Assembly: GCF_018130065.1 (NCBI RefSeq)
Contig: NZ_JAFCME010000008.1
Coordinates: 1-64,000 of the forward strand
Length of the DNA: 64,000 nt
Source of the DNA: Bradyrhizobium sp. AUGA SZCCT0158
GTDB taxonomy: Bacteria > Pseudomonadota > Alphaproteobacteria > Rhizobiales > Xanthobacteraceae
Direction of reading: 5' to 3'
Shown here one piece after another: positions 18,182 to 28,080 of this stretch. The stretch's first letter is position 1. The number at the start of each line of letters is the position of its first letter. The translations under genes were made by a program, and so were the position numbers. The notes below the pieces were generated by a model that did not search any database, had not been told where the DNA came from, and worked only from the letters and a program-made list of their open reading frames with translations.

Positions 18182-19453
18182 TCACAGCCGATGGTCACGG
18201 GTGAAACGGGCGACGGTCTGGTCGGCAATGGCCGCCAGCGCCGGTTCATCGAGCGGAAAATCCGCCGCCAGCCAGGCGTCCTCCGCCAATGTCAGCACGT
18301 GGCCGAGCGCCGGGCCCTCGGCGATGCCGCGCGCGATGAAATCAGTCGCCTTCAGCGGAAACTTCGGTGCGCTCCAGCGCTGCGGCAGGGTGGCAAATTC
18401 ACGCCAATAGGCGGCGCGATTGTCAGCGAAGCCCTGGCTTCCCTCTGAGCGCGCCCAGGCCAGTAGCAGCCGGTCGCGATATTGTTCCTCGCCGAGCCGG
18501 TAGAGCCGCCGCCGTGCCCTCGCCTCGTCCATGTCGGCAAGCCGCCACCAGCGGTGACCCATGGAATCCAGCGCCTTGGCTTCCGCGTTGGTGAGACGCA
18601 GCCGCGTCGCGACACGTTTGGCGTCCTCGGTTACCGCTACCGAGAGCGCGCCAAGCCTGCGAACCGGGCTCGGCGTCAGCCCCAGCATACGCTCCGCCGA
18701 TATCATCGCAGCCATGGGTCCCGTGTAGGTGACGCCGCCGAAGATCGCTTGCAGAAGACCGGCATCCCCCATCGCGGTGACGGCAACCAGCGCGCCCTCG
18801 GCGACCATGATCTTCAACATTTCCATCCGCACACGTTCGGCGGAGAGACTGGCCAGTCCCGCACGCCCGCCGATGCAGGCGAGATAGCCTTCGCGGTCGG
18901 GCGCGCCCACGCCATAGACGGCGTTCATGCGGAAGAACCGCAGGATGCGCAAATAATCCTCGGCGATGCGCTGGCCGGCGTCGCCGATGAAGCGCACGCG
19001 ACGGGCTGCAATATCGGCGAGCCCGCCGACATGATCGTGCACGACGCCGTCGGCATCGACGGACAGGCCGTTGATGGTGAAGTCGCGCCGCTCCGCATCG
19101 CGAACCCAGTCGCGGCCGAACGCGACCTTGGCTTTGCGGCCAAAGGTCTCGGTATCCTCGCGTAAGGTCGTGACCTCGAACGGCACGGAGTCGACCACCA
19201 GCGTCACGGTGCCATGCTCGATGCCGGTCGGCACGCATTTGATGCCCGCCGCTTTGGCGCGACGCGCCACTTCATCAGGCAGCGCTGTGGTGGCGATGTC
19301 GAGATCGCCGGGCGGGATGTTCAGAAGCGCGTTGCGGACGGCGCCGCCGACCACGCGGGCTTCCTCGTTGTTACCGTTGAGCAGCGCGAGCACGCGGGCA
19401 GCCGGTCCTGATTTGAGCCAGGGTGTATCGGCGAGAACGCGCACCTCGCTCAT
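18182..19453 (-). CDS. cca: CCA-adding tRNA nucleotidyltransferase
   Basis: A 423-aa class II nucleotidyltransferase that builds or repairs the 3' CCA end of tRNAs. Motifs: GGAVRNALL, then DLDIATTA with the catalytic aspartates, RRDFTINGLSVD, and EDYLRILRFFRMNA. The C-terminal helical part is the alphaproteobacterial type without an HD domain. Its ATG overlaps the stop of the DUF6111 gene by four bases, showing translational coupling. A poly(A) polymerase role is less likely given the motifs and context. Confidence 0.93.
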   Translation of the reverse strand: MSEVRVLADTPWLKSGPAARVLALLNGNNEEARVVGGAVRNALLNIPPGDLDIATTALPDEVARRAKAAGIKCVPTGIEHGTVTLVVDSVPFEVTTLREDTETFGRKAKVAFGRDWVRDAERRDFTINGLSVDADGVVHDHVGGLADIAARRVRFIGDAGQRIAEDYLRILRFFRMNAVYGVGAPDREGYLACIGGRAGLASLSAERVRMEMLKIMVAEGALVAVTAMGDAGLLQAIFGGVTYTGPMAAMISAERMLGLTPSPVRRLGALSVAVTEDAKRVATRLRLTNAEAKALDSMGHRWWRLADMDEARARRRLYRLGEEQYRDRLLLAWARSEGSQGFADNRAAYWREFATLPQRWSAPKFPLKATDFIARGIAEGPALGHVLTLAEDAWLAADFPLDEPALAAIADQTVARFTRDHRL

Positions 19454-19728
19454 TTCCCCGCTCCAGGCTTATCGGACCCCGGAACGAGCTTGCCGTTCTG
19501 GATATGGGCGGGAACGTAGGTCGAATCCGGCTCCCCCCCTCTGAAATGCGCGAGCAGGACGAAACTGGTGATCACCAGCAACAGCGACCCCAGCACGAGC
19601 TTGGCGACGAGATGCGCCGGCCAGGAAGATTTCGCCAGCACGCCGGAACGGGTTGCGATCAGGAACAGCGCATAGGCCGCGAACGGGATCAGGAAAATTG
19701 CAAGTTCGGTCAGTACCGGACGGATCAT
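19450..19728 (-). CDS. DUF6111 family small membrane protein
   Basis: A 92-aa protein with two hydrophobic segments (about residues 6-25 and 42-62) and a polar C-terminal tail. It sits between the NUDIX CoA pyrophosphatase and cca and overlaps both by four bases (ATGA junctions), an arrangement I recall as conserved in Bradyrhizobiaceae and related orders. The function is unknown; the location suggests only co-expression, not a role in RNA processing. Confidence 0.82.
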   Translation of the reverse strand: MIRPVLTELAIFLIPFAAYALFLIATRSGVLAKSSWPAHLVAKLVLGSLLLVITSFVLLAHFRGGEPDSTYVPAHIQNGKLVPGSDKPGAGK

Positions 19729-20399
19729 GCGAGATAGATCCGCTCGTACAACACCCGCAGGATGCCGGCGGTGGCGCCCCAGATGTAACGTTCGGCGAAC
19801 GGCATCGCGTAATAGGAACGCTCCATGCCGCGGAATTCCTTGGAGTGGATCTGGTGGTTTTCCGGGTTCATCAGGAACGCCAGCGGCACCTCGAAGGCGT
19901 CAACGACCTCGCCCTCGTTGATGTCAAGTTTGAACCCGGGCTTCACCCGCGCCACCGTCGGCAGGATGCGAAAGCCGAATGCCGTGCCATAGAGATCGAG
20001 GTAGCCGATCGGCTCGATGAAATCGCGCTTCAGTCCGACTTCCTCGTCGGCCTCGCGCAAGGCAGCATCCATCGGCGAAGCATCGGTTGCATCGATCTTG
20101 CCGCCGGGAAACGAAATCTGGCCGGCATGGCTGCTCAGATGCTCCGAGCGCTGCGTCAGCAGCACCGTCGGCTCCGGATGATCGACCACCGGGATCAGCA
20201 CCGCCGCCGGCCGCACCGGCTGTTCCTGGGCGATGATCTCGAGCATCCGATCATTGCCCTCGTCGCCGGTTCTGGGAATGATGTTCGGATCGATCAGGCC
20301 GGGCGGGACGTCGAAGTTCAGCCGCGCCTTGGTCCGCGCGAAGAATTCCGCCGAGCTGACCGCAGCCGGTTCCAACTTCTTCAGCATCGGCTCGTTCAA
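19725..20399 (-). CDS. NUDIX hydrolase, CoA pyrophosphatase type
   Basis: A 224-aa NUDIX enzyme. The NUDIX box GGKIDATDASPMDAALREADEEVGL (given here as its ends, GGKIDATD and READEEVGL) is complete, and the preceding LTQRSEHLSSHAGQISFPGG is the UPF0035 signature typical of CoA pyrophosphatases that cleave CoA or oxidised CoA into phosphopantetheine and 3',5'-ADP. It overlaps its neighbours on both sides by four bases, in an operon running from the DUF1285 gene to the TSUP gene. Confidence 0.92.
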   Translation of the reverse strand: MNEPMLKKLEPAAVSSAEFFARTKARLNFDVPPGLIDPNIIPRTGDEGNDRMLEIIAQEQPVRPAAVLIPVVDHPEPTVLLTQRSEHLSSHAGQISFPGGKIDATDASPMDAALREADEEVGLKRDFIEPIGYLDLYGTAFGFRILPTVARVKPGFKLDINEGEVVDAFEVPLAFLMNPENHQIHSKEFRGMERSYYAMPFAERYIWGATAGILRVLYERIYLA

Positions 20400-21025
20400 A
20401 GCGCGTCCCTCACCTGCTTCGCATCGGCCATCGCGAAGAATTCGCCGCCGGATTCGATTCCGAACATTGGCTGTCCATCGACCACCCGCTCTTCCCCCAT
20501 GTCAACCAGATCGTAATAGAGCGCGCGGGTGACCTTGGCCCAGAGATCGCTGCGGACGTGAAGATAGGGCATGAGGCCGCCGTCGGCAGCCATCTCGAAC
20601 CGCAGCCGGTGCCCGCCGTTGCAGGGCACCCAGTCGTCCACATTGGTGCGGAAGCGCAGCAGGCGGCCACCGCCCTCGCTTTGCTCGTTCTGCATTTCGA
20701 CCGCCAGGAACGGCGCATCGTCGACACGGATGCCGACCTTCTCGACCGGGGTCACGAGAAAGTGCTTGCCGTCCTCGCGCTTCAGGATGGTCGAAAACAG
20801 CCGGACCAGCGCCGGCCGCCCGATTGGCGTGCCCATGTAGAACCACGTGCCATCGCCGGCGATTCGCATGTCGAGATCGCCGCAAAACGGCGGATTCCAC
20901 AGATGCACCGGCGGCAGGCCGCGTCCGGCGGGACTGGCTTTTGCCGCATCGGTCGCTGCGGCGGTCAGACCTTCGAGACCGGTGTTTTCACGGCCTGGTG
21001 TGCTGGTTTGCCCTTGCTTCGCCAT
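20396..21025 (-). CDS. DUF1285 domain-containing protein
   Basis: A 209-aa protein. The conserved domain begins around residue 38 (PVHLWNPPFCGDLDMRI) and includes WFYMGTPIGRPALVRLFSTIL, KREDGKHFLVTPVEKVGI and a C-terminal region ending shortly after ESGGEFF. The first 35 residues are low-complexity. It is the first gene of the minus-strand operon and is divergent from the MoxR operon. Structures of DUF1285 proteins exist, but I know of no assigned biochemical function. Confidence 0.9.
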   Translation of the reverse strand: MAKQGQTSTPGRENTGLEGLTAAATDAAKASPAGRGLPPVHLWNPPFCGDLDMRIAGDGTWFYMGTPIGRPALVRLFSTILKREDGKHFLVTPVEKVGIRVDDAPFLAVEMQNEQSEGGGRLLRFRTNVDDWVPCNGGHRLRFEMAADGGLMPYLHVRSDLWAKVTRALYYDLVDMGEERVVDGQPMFGIESGGEFFAMADAKQVRDAL

Positions 21026-21254
21026 TGTTTGCCTTAAAGCTTCTGCGGCTCAATCTGGCACGATTGGTGCACGTCCGAGAGACGTGAGCGGGAACAATAT
21101 TCTCGCCATATCGTGATGCCGTTCATACCCCCATATACCGATAATGTGGGGATAGTTTAATTCAGCGAATACATGACCTTTGCGCAGGTTTAGCATGAGG
21201 TTCGTGGCATGACGACGCATTCGGCGGGGTCATGAAGCGATGAAGGAGATAGAT

Positions 21255-22256
21255 ATGCCTGGCGCAGATGGTGTCGAAAAGCTCGAGGACGGAATCGTCC
21301 GTTCGGCCGAACAGGTCGCCGGCCAGATCAAGGCCGCGAAAGAAGCCATCTCCACCGTCATTTTCGGCCAGGAGCGGGTAATCGAAAACACCCTGGTGAC
21401 GATCCTGTCCGGCGGACATGCGCTCCTGATCGGCGTTCCCGGCCTCGCCAAGACCAAGCTGGTCGAAACCCTCGGCATCACCCTCGGTCTCGATGCCAAG
21501 CGCATCCAGTTCACGCCCGACCTGATGCCGTCTGACATTCTCGGCGCCGAAGTGCTGGACGAGAGCAACTCCGGCAAACGCTCGTTCCGCTTCATCTCGG
21601 GCCCGGTATTCGCGCAGCTTCTGATGGCCGACGAAATCAACCGTGCCAGCCCGCGCACCCAGTCGGCCCTGCTGCAAGCCATGCAGGAACAGCACATCAC
21701 CGTTGCAGGCGCGCGGCACGATCTGCCCAAGCCGTTCCATGTGCTCGCGACCCAGAACCCGCTGGAACAGGAAGGCACCTATCCGCTGCCGGAAGCCCAG
21801 CTCGACCGCTTCCTGATGGAAATCGACGTCGACTATCCCGACCGCGACGCCGAGCGCCGTATCCTGTTCGAGACAACAGGCGCGGATGAGACGCTCGCCA
21901 AGGCCTCCATGAACGCGGAGATCCTGATCACCGCCCAGCGGCTGGTGCGCCGCCTGCCGGTCGGCGACAGCGTGGTCGAGGCCATTCTTTCGCTGGTGCG
22001 CGCCGCGCGTCCCAATCCGGATGGCGAGAGCGAGAAGCTGATCGCCTGGGGCCCCGGTCCGCGCGCCAGCCAGTCGCTGATGCTGGCGGTCCGCGCCCGC
22101 GCGCTGCTCGACGGCCGCCTTGCGCCTTCGATCGACGACGTGCTCGACCTTGCCGAACCCGTGCTCAAGCACCGCATGGCGCTGACCTTCGCGGCGCGCG
22201 CGGAAGGCCGCACCATTCCTGACGTGATCAGACAATTGAAGACGCGGATCGGTTGA
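21255..22256 (+). CDS. MoxR family AAA+ ATPase
   Basis: A 333-aa MoxR-type AAA+ ATPase, probably a chaperone for maturation of partner proteins. Walker A is GVPGLAKTKLVETL, Walker B LMADEINRA, sensor 1 ATQNP and the arginine finger region LPEAQLDRFLM. The ATG at 21255 is chosen because AAGGAG lies at 21243-21248 with ideal spacing; an in-frame ATG at 21240 would place that site inside the gene. It is followed by DUF58 and two large membrane genes with overlapping junctions, the standard MoxR neighbourhood. Confidence 0.93.
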   Translation: MPGADGVEKLEDGIVRSAEQVAGQIKAAKEAISTVIFGQERVIENTLVTILSGGHALLIGVPGLAKTKLVETLGITLGLDAKRIQFTPDLMPSDILGAEVLDESNSGKRSFRFISGPVFAQLLMADEINRASPRTQSALLQAMQEQHITVAGARHDLPKPFHVLATQNPLEQEGTYPLPEAQLDRFLMEIDVDYPDRDAERRILFETTGADETLAKASMNAEILITAQRLVRRLPVGDSVVEAILSLVRAARPNPDGESEKLIAWGPGPRASQSLMLAVRARALLDGRLAPSIDDVLDLAEPVLKHRMALTFAARAEGRTIPDVIRQLKTRIG

Positions 22257-23200
22257 TGGCCGCAGAGACCAAGCACGCCAACGGGGAGATCACAGCAATC
22301 CGACGTGCCGATGGCGAAAGCCGTACGCTCGCCGCATCGCTGCCGCGTCTCGTGCTTGAAGCCCGCCGCATCGCCGCCAACGTCATTCACGGCCTGCACG
22401 GCCGCCGCCGCGCCGGCTCCGGCGAAAGTTTCTGGCAATACCGCCGCTTCGTCTCGGGCGAGCCGTCGCAGAACGTCGACTGGCGCCGCTCGGCGCGCGA
22501 CGATCATCTCTATGTCCGCGAACAGGAATGGGAGGCCGCGCATACCGTATGGGTGTGGCCCGACCGCTCGCCGTCGATGGCTTTTGCCTCGAAGCAGGCG
22601 CGCGACAGCAAGCTGGAGCGCGGCCTGATCGTGACCTTCGCGCTGGCCGAACTATTGGTCGCGGGCGGCGAACGCGTTGGCATCCCCGGCCTGATGAACC
22701 CGACCGCCAGCCGCAGCGTCATCGACAAGATGGCGCAGGCGATGCTGCATGACGATGCCGCGCGCGCCAGCCTGCCGCCGTCGTTCATCCCGTCGGCGCT
22801 GGCCGAGATCGTGGTGCTGTCGGATTTCTGGTCGCCGATGAGCGAAATACGCACCATGCTCGCAGGCCTGTCGGCCTCCGGCGCACATGGCACGCTGATC
22901 CAGATCGTCGATCCCGCCGAAGAGACCTTTCCCTATGCCGGCCGCGTCGAATTCGTCGAACCGGAAAGCGGCGGCGTCATCACCGCCGGCCGCGCCGAAA
23001 GCTGGGCCAGCGACTATGTCGCGCGCGTGGCGCTGCATCGCGACGAGATCCGGGGCGAAACCAACAAGCTCGACTGGCTGTTTTCAACCCATACCACCAG
23101 CCGCTCCGCGGCCGAGCTATTGTTGTTCCTGCACTCGGGCATGATGGTAGCTAAGGGCGCGGCGCGTTCCTTGACCGTCAAAGCGGGGCGAAGCGCATGA
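22256..23200 (+). CDS. DUF58 domain-containing protein
   Basis: A 314-aa protein of the MoxR-linked DUF58 family. The characteristic sequence is RRAGSGESFWQYRRFVSGEP then QNVDWRRSARDDHLYVREQEWE, followed by a vWA-like fold without a clear metal-binding MIDAS motif. Its ATG shares one base with the moxR stop, and its stop overlaps the next start. DUF58 proteins are thought to be clients or adaptors of MoxR; direct biochemistry is scarce. Confidence 0.92.
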   Translation: MAAETKHANGEITAIRRADGESRTLAASLPRLVLEARRIAANVIHGLHGRRRAGSGESFWQYRRFVSGEPSQNVDWRRSARDDHLYVREQEWEAAHTVWVWPDRSPSMAFASKQARDSKLERGLIVTFALAELLVAGGERVGIPGLMNPTASRSVIDKMAQAMLHDDAARASLPPSFIPSALAEIVVLSDFWSPMSEIRTMLAGLSASGAHGTLIQIVDPAEETFPYAGRVEFVEPESGGVITAGRAESWASDYVARVALHRDEIRGETNKLDWLFSTHTTSRSAAELLLFLHSGMMVAKGAARSLTVKAGRSA

Positions 23201-26010
23201 TCGCGGGCCTGCCCCTCTCCTTTGCTCAACCGCTGCTGCTGCTGGGTCTGCTGTCTCTTCCAGTGCTGTGGTGGCTGCTGCGCGTGATGCCGCCGCGTCC
23301 GAGACGGATCGAGTTTCCACCGACGCGGCTATTGTTCGACATCAAGCCCAAGGAAGAAACCCCGTCGCGGACACCGTGGTGGCTGACGCTGTTGCGCCTG
23401 ACGGCAGCGGCCCTGGTGATCCTCGCCGCCGCAGGTCCGATCTGGAATCCACAGACCGCCGCCGGCGGCAGCAAGGCGCCGCTGGTGATCCTGCTCGATG
23501 ACGGCTGGAGCGCAGCCTCGAGCTGGGAAACGAGGATCAAGGCCGCCGACGAGTTGATCGCCAATGCCGACAACGACCGCCGCGGCGTCGCGCTGGTGCC
23601 ACTGTCCGAGCCGGCGCGCGATGTCACGCTGATGCCGGGCGGCACGGCCCGCGTCGCGCTGCGACAGCTCGCCCCAAAATCCTATTCGATCGAGCGCGTC
23701 GAAACGCTCACACCGCTCGATCGCTTCCTCAAGACCACCGGCGACGCCGAGATCGCCTGGCTGTCCGACGGCGTCGACACCGGACGCGGCGCGGAATTTT
23801 TGGAAGCGCTGGCCAAGACGGTCGGCGACCGCACGCTGACGATCTACGAGGGCGGCGCATCCCCGGCCCTGGCGCTGGTCGCGGCCGAAAACGCCGCGGC
23901 GAAGATGACGGTGAAGGTATTGCGCACCAACAGCGGCATTGCCGCCGGCGTGGTGCGTGCGATCGACGCCAAGGGTTCGCCGATCGGCGAAGCCCGTTAC
24001 GCGTTCGGCCCGCAGGACCGCGAAGCCGAAGCCGCGTTCGAGCTGCCGGTCGAGTTGCGCAACGACATCGCGCGGCTGGAAATTGCCGGCGAGCGATCCG
24101 CCGGCGCCGTGCAGCTGCTCGACAAGCGATGGCGGCGGCGCGCGATCGGCGTCGTCACCGGCGCCACCAGCGACACCGCGCAGCCGTTGCTCGCCTCGAC
24201 CTTCTATCTCACCCGCGCGCTGTCGCCGTTCGCCGACGTGCGGCTCGGCGACCGCGGCGCGCCGCAGCAGGTGATTGGACAGTTCCTTGATCAACGACTC
24301 CCGATGATCGTGCTGGCCGATGTCGGCACACTGTCGCCGGAAATCCGCGAACGCCTCAACGCCTGGATCGATCAGGGCGGCGTATTGGTACGCTTTGCCG
24401 GGCCTCGCCTGGCGCAGGCCGATGACGATCTGGTGCCGGTCAAACTGCGCCGCGGCGGCCGCAGCCTCGGCGGCAGCCTGACCTGGGAAAAGCCGCAGCA
24501 TATGGCCTCGTTCGCCGCCGACGGTCCGTTCGCGGGCTTGCAGGTACCGAAGGACGTCACCGTCAACCGCCAGGTTCTGGCTGAACCAGATGCCGTGCTG
24601 GCAACCAAGAGCTGGGCCTCGCTGGAAGACGGCACGCCGCTGGTGACCGGCGAACATCGCGGCAAGGGCATCCTCAGCCTGTTCCATGTCGGCGCCGACT
24701 CGCGCTGGTCCGACCTGCCGATGTCCGGCAGCTTCGTCGAGATGCTGCGGCGGCTGGTCGACACGTCCGGCTATACGCAAAAGCCGGGCGCTGGCGTCGC
24801 CAGCGAAGTGACCAATGTCGAGACCGTGGCGCCGCTGCGCACGCTCGATGGTTTTGGCGCATTTGGCCCGCCGCCCTCCACCGCCAAGCCGATGCCGGCC
24901 GATTATCGCGACCGCGCCACCGCAGATCATCCGCCGGGTTTCTATGGCGCGGCCGAAGGTCCGATCGCGGTCAACACGCTGGCCTCCGCCGACCGTATCG
25001 CCGCCCTCGACACGACGTCGCTGCGCGCCCGCCGCGCCAGCTACACCAACGCCGAACCGCGCGATCTGCGCGGCATCCTGTTGTCGTCATCGCTGGCGCT
25101 TTTCCTGGTCGATGCGATCGTGGTCGCCGTACTCGGCGCGGGACTTGCCGCGCTGTGGCGGCGGCGTGCCGCACCCGCAGCATTGCTGTTGGCGATGATC
25201 CTGGCCGCGACATCGATCGCGCCCGCCCCGCTCCGCGCCGCCGACAATGACGATTTTGCGATCAAGTCGGTCTCGCAGACGCGCCTCGCTTATGTCGTCA
25301 CCGGCAATGCCGACGTCGACTCGATCGTCAAGTCGGGCCTATCGGGACTGACGCTGTTTCTCGCCCAGCGCACCGCGCTGGAAGCCGGCGACCCCGTCGG
25401 CATCGATCCTGCGCGCGACGAGCTGGCGTTCTTCCCGCTGATCTACTGGCCGGTGGTACCGGGCGCGCCGAAACCGCCGCAGGACGCCATCAACCGCATC
25501 GACGCCTATATGAAGCAGGGCGGCACGGTCGTATTCGACACCCGCGACGCCATCGAGGCGCCGCCGGGAGAAAACGGCGCGTCGCAGACAGCGGGCATGC
25601 GCACCTTGCGCGAGATTCTCTCCTCGCTCGATGTGCCCGAACTCGAGCCGGTGCCGCGCGAGCACGTGCTGACCAAGACGTTTTATCTGCTGCGGGATTT
25701 TCCGGGCCGGTTCAACTCGGGTCAGACCTGGGTCGAAACCCTGCCGCGCGAGGATGACGACGAAGCCGCATCACGGCCCGCGCGCGGCGGCGACGGCGTC
25801 TCGCCGATCATCATCACCTCGAACGATCTTGCGGGGGCCTGGGCGATCCGGCCCGACGGCCAGCCGATGCTGCCGCTGACGCCGAGCGAGCCGCGCCAGC
25901 GCGAATTCGCCTTCCGCGCCGGCGTCAACATCGTGATGTACACGCTGACCGGCAACTACAAGGCCGACCAGGTGCACGCGCCTGCCCTCATCGAACGGCT
26001 GGGGCAATAA
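23197..26010 (+). CDS. Large BatA-like / DUF4159 membrane protein
   Basis: A 937-aa protein. Residues 1-80 are an N-terminal BatA-type region with a membrane helix pair (PLLLLGLLSLPVLWWLL and LLRLTAAALVILAAAGP). A long extracytoplasmic or cytoplasmic vWA-like and amidotransferase-like section follows to about 620, then two helices (about 630-680), then a C-terminal DUF4159 domain (about 700-937) beginning at FAIKSVSQTRLAYV. It overlaps DUF58 by four bases and precedes another membrane protein by four bases. It is likely part of a MoxR-dependent envelope complex; the specific role is unknown. Confidence 0.88.
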   Translation: MIAGLPLSFAQPLLLLGLLSLPVLWWLLRVMPPRPRRIEFPPTRLLFDIKPKEETPSRTPWWLTLLRLTAAALVILAAAGPIWNPQTAAGGSKAPLVILLDDGWSAASSWETRIKAADELIANADNDRRGVALVPLSEPARDVTLMPGGTARVALRQLAPKSYSIERVETLTPLDRFLKTTGDAEIAWLSDGVDTGRGAEFLEALAKTVGDRTLTIYEGGASPALALVAAENAAAKMTVKVLRTNSGIAAGVVRAIDAKGSPIGEARYAFGPQDREAEAAFELPVELRNDIARLEIAGERSAGAVQLLDKRWRRRAIGVVTGATSDTAQPLLASTFYLTRALSPFADVRLGDRGAPQQVIGQFLDQRLPMIVLADVGTLSPEIRERLNAWIDQGGVLVRFAGPRLAQADDDLVPVKLRRGGRSLGGSLTWEKPQHMASFAADGPFAGLQVPKDVTVNRQVLAEPDAVLATKSWASLEDGTPLVTGEHRGKGILSLFHVGADSRWSDLPMSGSFVEMLRRLVDTSGYTQKPGAGVASEVTNVETVAPLRTLDGFGAFGPPPSTAKPMPADYRDRATADHPPGFYGAAEGPIAVNTLASADRIAALDTTSLRARRASYTNAEPRDLRGILLSSSLALFLVDAIVVAVLGAGLAALWRRRAAPAALLLAMILAATSIAPAPLRAADNDDFAIKSVSQTRLAYVVTGNADVDSIVKSGLSGLTLFLAQRTALEAGDPVGIDPARDELAFFPLIYWPVVPGAPKPPQDAINRIDAYMKQGGTVVFDTRDAIEAPPGENGASQTAGMRTLREILSSLDVPELEPVPREHVLTKTFYLLRDFPGRFNSGQTWVETLPREDDDEAASRPARGGDGVSPIIITSNDLAGAWAIRPDGQPMLPLTPSEPRQREFAFRAGVNIVMYTLTGNYKADQVHAPALIERLGQ

Positions 26011-26014
26011 CGGC

Positions 26015-28078
26015 ATGCAGTACGGTATCGCGTTCACCCCCCTCGTTCCCACCCTCGTGCTGTGGATCGCGCTGGCCGCGATCGTCGCGATCTCGGTGCT
26101 GCTGCTGATCGGCCGCGCGCGGGGCGCCGCCGTGCGCGTCATCGCGCTGGCGCTGATCTTGCTCGCGCTCGCCAACCCTTCTTTCACGCGCGAAGACCGC
26201 GAGCCGTTGTCGTCGGTCGCCGCCGTGGTCATCGACAAGAGCCCGAGCCAGAATTTCGGCACCCGCAATGAGGAGACGGCGAAGGCGCAGGAGGCCTTGG
26301 TCGACAGCCTCAAGAAGGTCAAGGGACTGGAAGTGCGTGTCGTCGATGCCGGACAGGCCGATGGCGAAACCGACGGCACCAAGCTGTTCGGCGCGTTGTC
26401 GTCGGCGCTTTCGGATGTTCCCGTCGACCGCGTCGCCGGCGCCTTCCTGATCACCGACGGCCGCGTCCATGACATTCCCGCCAACGCCGCGGCGTTGGGC
26501 TTCCAGGCGCCGGTGCATGCGCTGGTCACCGGCCGCAAGGACGAGCGCGACCGCCGCGTCGCGATTTCGGCCGCGCCGAGATTCGGCATCGTCGGCCAGC
26601 CCCAGACCATCACCTACCGGCTGGACGACCAGGGCGTCACCGGCCAGCGCGCCAGGATCGTCGTGCGCCGCGACGGTGAAGTGATCAACGAACGCACCTT
26701 GCAGAGCGGCCAGACCGCCAATGTCGATATCGACATCAAGCATGCCGGCTCCAACATCGTCGAGATCGAGGCTTCGCCGCTCGAGAACGAACTCACGCTG
26801 GTCAACAACCGCGCCGTGGTCGCGATCGAAGGTGTGCGCGACAAATTGCGGGTGCTGCTGGTGTCGGGCGAGCCACATTCCGGCGAACGCACCTGGCGCA
26901 ATCTGTTGAAGTCGGACGCCAGCATCGACCTCGTGCATTTCACCATTCTGCGGCCGCCGGAGAAGCAGGACGGCACGCCGATCAACGAGTTGTCGCTGAT
27001 CGCGTTTCCGACGCGCGAACTGTTCCAGCAGAAGATCAACGAGTTCCAGTTGATCATCTTCGACCGCTACGCCCGCCAGGGCGTGCTGCCGATTCCCTAT
27101 TTCGAGAATATGGCGCGCTACGTGCGTGCCGGCGGCGCGGTGCTGGTGTCCGCAGGGCCGGACTACGCCTCGACCAGCAGCATCTGGCGCACCCCTTTGG
27201 ATTCGGTGCTGCCGGCCGAACCCGTCGGCGTCTCCGAGAAGCCGTTTTATGCACGTCTGAGCGACATCGGTAAACGTCATCCGGTCACGCGCGGCCTCGA
27301 AGGCTCCGCCAACGAACCGCCGCACTGGAGCCGGTTCTTCCGCACCGTGGAGACGCGCAACGCCATCACGCCCCCGGTCATGACCGGCGCCGACGGCAAG
27401 CCGCTGCTGCTGCTGTCGCGCTTCGGCGAGGGCCGCGTCGCGCTGCTGCTGTCTGACCATATCTGGCTATGGGCGCGCGGCTATGAAGGCGGCGGTCCGC
27501 ATCTCGATCTGTTGCGGCGGATGTCGCATTGGCTGATGAAGCAACCCGACCTCGATGAAGAGGCCCTGCGCCTGCAGATCCAGGGCAAGGACCTCGTGGT
27601 GTTGCGGCAGACCATGGCCGACAACGTCGCACCGGTAACGGTGACCTCGCCGAGCGGTGCCACGCGCGAACTGACGTTGAGCGCGAGCGATCCCGGCACC
27701 TGGCGTTCGACCCTGCCGGCAAACGAACTCGGCCTGTGGCAGGCGACCGACGGCACGCTGAAGGCGCTGATCAATGTCGGGCCGACCAACCCGAGGGAAT
27801 TTTCCGAAGTCACGTCGACGATCGAAATGCTCAAGCCGCTGGCGCAAGCGACCGGCGGCGACGCGCGCCGCGTGGTCGACGGGTCAAGCATCGACCTGCC
27901 CCGCATCGTGCCGGTGCGCTCCACCAGCATCTTCCGCGGCGACGGCTGGATGGGCGTGAAGATGCGCGACGCCAGCGTCGTCAAGGGCGTCGGCGTGCTG
28001 CCGATGTTCGCCGGCCTGATCGGCCTGCTGCTGCTGCTCGGCGCGTTTGCAGCGACGTGGGTCCGCGAGGGGCGTTGA
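26015..28078 (+). CDS. Large membrane protein of the MoxR operon (vWA/amidotransferase-like)
   Basis: A 687-aa protein with N-terminal helices (about 8-32 and 36-55), a large soluble region, and a C-terminal helix (GVLPMFAGLIGLLLLLGAFAATWV) ending in a short basic tail. The region after residue 85 resembles a vWA-type fold (VAAVVIDKSPSQN), and about 275-480 resembles a class I amidotransferase fold (LRVLLVSGEPHSGERTWRNLL) without the catalytic cysteine. This is the last gene of the MoxR-DUF58-DUF4159 set; the same order recurs in related alphaproteobacteria. Probable substrate or scaffold of the ATPase; inferred from context only. Confidence 0.82.
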   Translation: MQYGIAFTPLVPTLVLWIALAAIVAISVLLLIGRARGAAVRVIALALILLALANPSFTREDREPLSSVAAVVIDKSPSQNFGTRNEETAKAQEALVDSLKKVKGLEVRVVDAGQADGETDGTKLFGALSSALSDVPVDRVAGAFLITDGRVHDIPANAAALGFQAPVHALVTGRKDERDRRVAISAAPRFGIVGQPQTITYRLDDQGVTGQRARIVVRRDGEVINERTLQSGQTANVDIDIKHAGSNIVEIEASPLENELTLVNNRAVVAIEGVRDKLRVLLVSGEPHSGERTWRNLLKSDASIDLVHFTILRPPEKQDGTPINELSLIAFPTRELFQQKINEFQLIIFDRYARQGVLPIPYFENMARYVRAGGAVLVSAGPDYASTSSIWRTPLDSVLPAEPVGVSEKPFYARLSDIGKRHPVTRGLEGSANEPPHWSRFFRTVETRNAITPPVMTGADGKPLLLLSRFGEGRVALLLSDHIWLWARGYEGGGPHLDLLRRMSHWLMKQPDLDEEALRLQIQGKDLVVLRQTMADNVAPVTVTSPSGATRELTLSASDPGTWRSTLPANELGLWQATDGTLKALINVGPTNPREFSEVTSTIEMLKPLAQATGGDARRVVDGSSIDLPRIVPVRSTSIFRGDGWMGVKMRDASVVKGVGVLPMFAGLIGLLLLLGAFAATWVREGR

Positions 28079-28080
28079 TC

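Noticed and set aside
23329..24930. 533-codon minus-strand frame opposite the DUF4159 gene
   Set aside because: High-GC codon bias produces long antisense frames here; the composition is Gln/Arg-rich and resembles no protein family.
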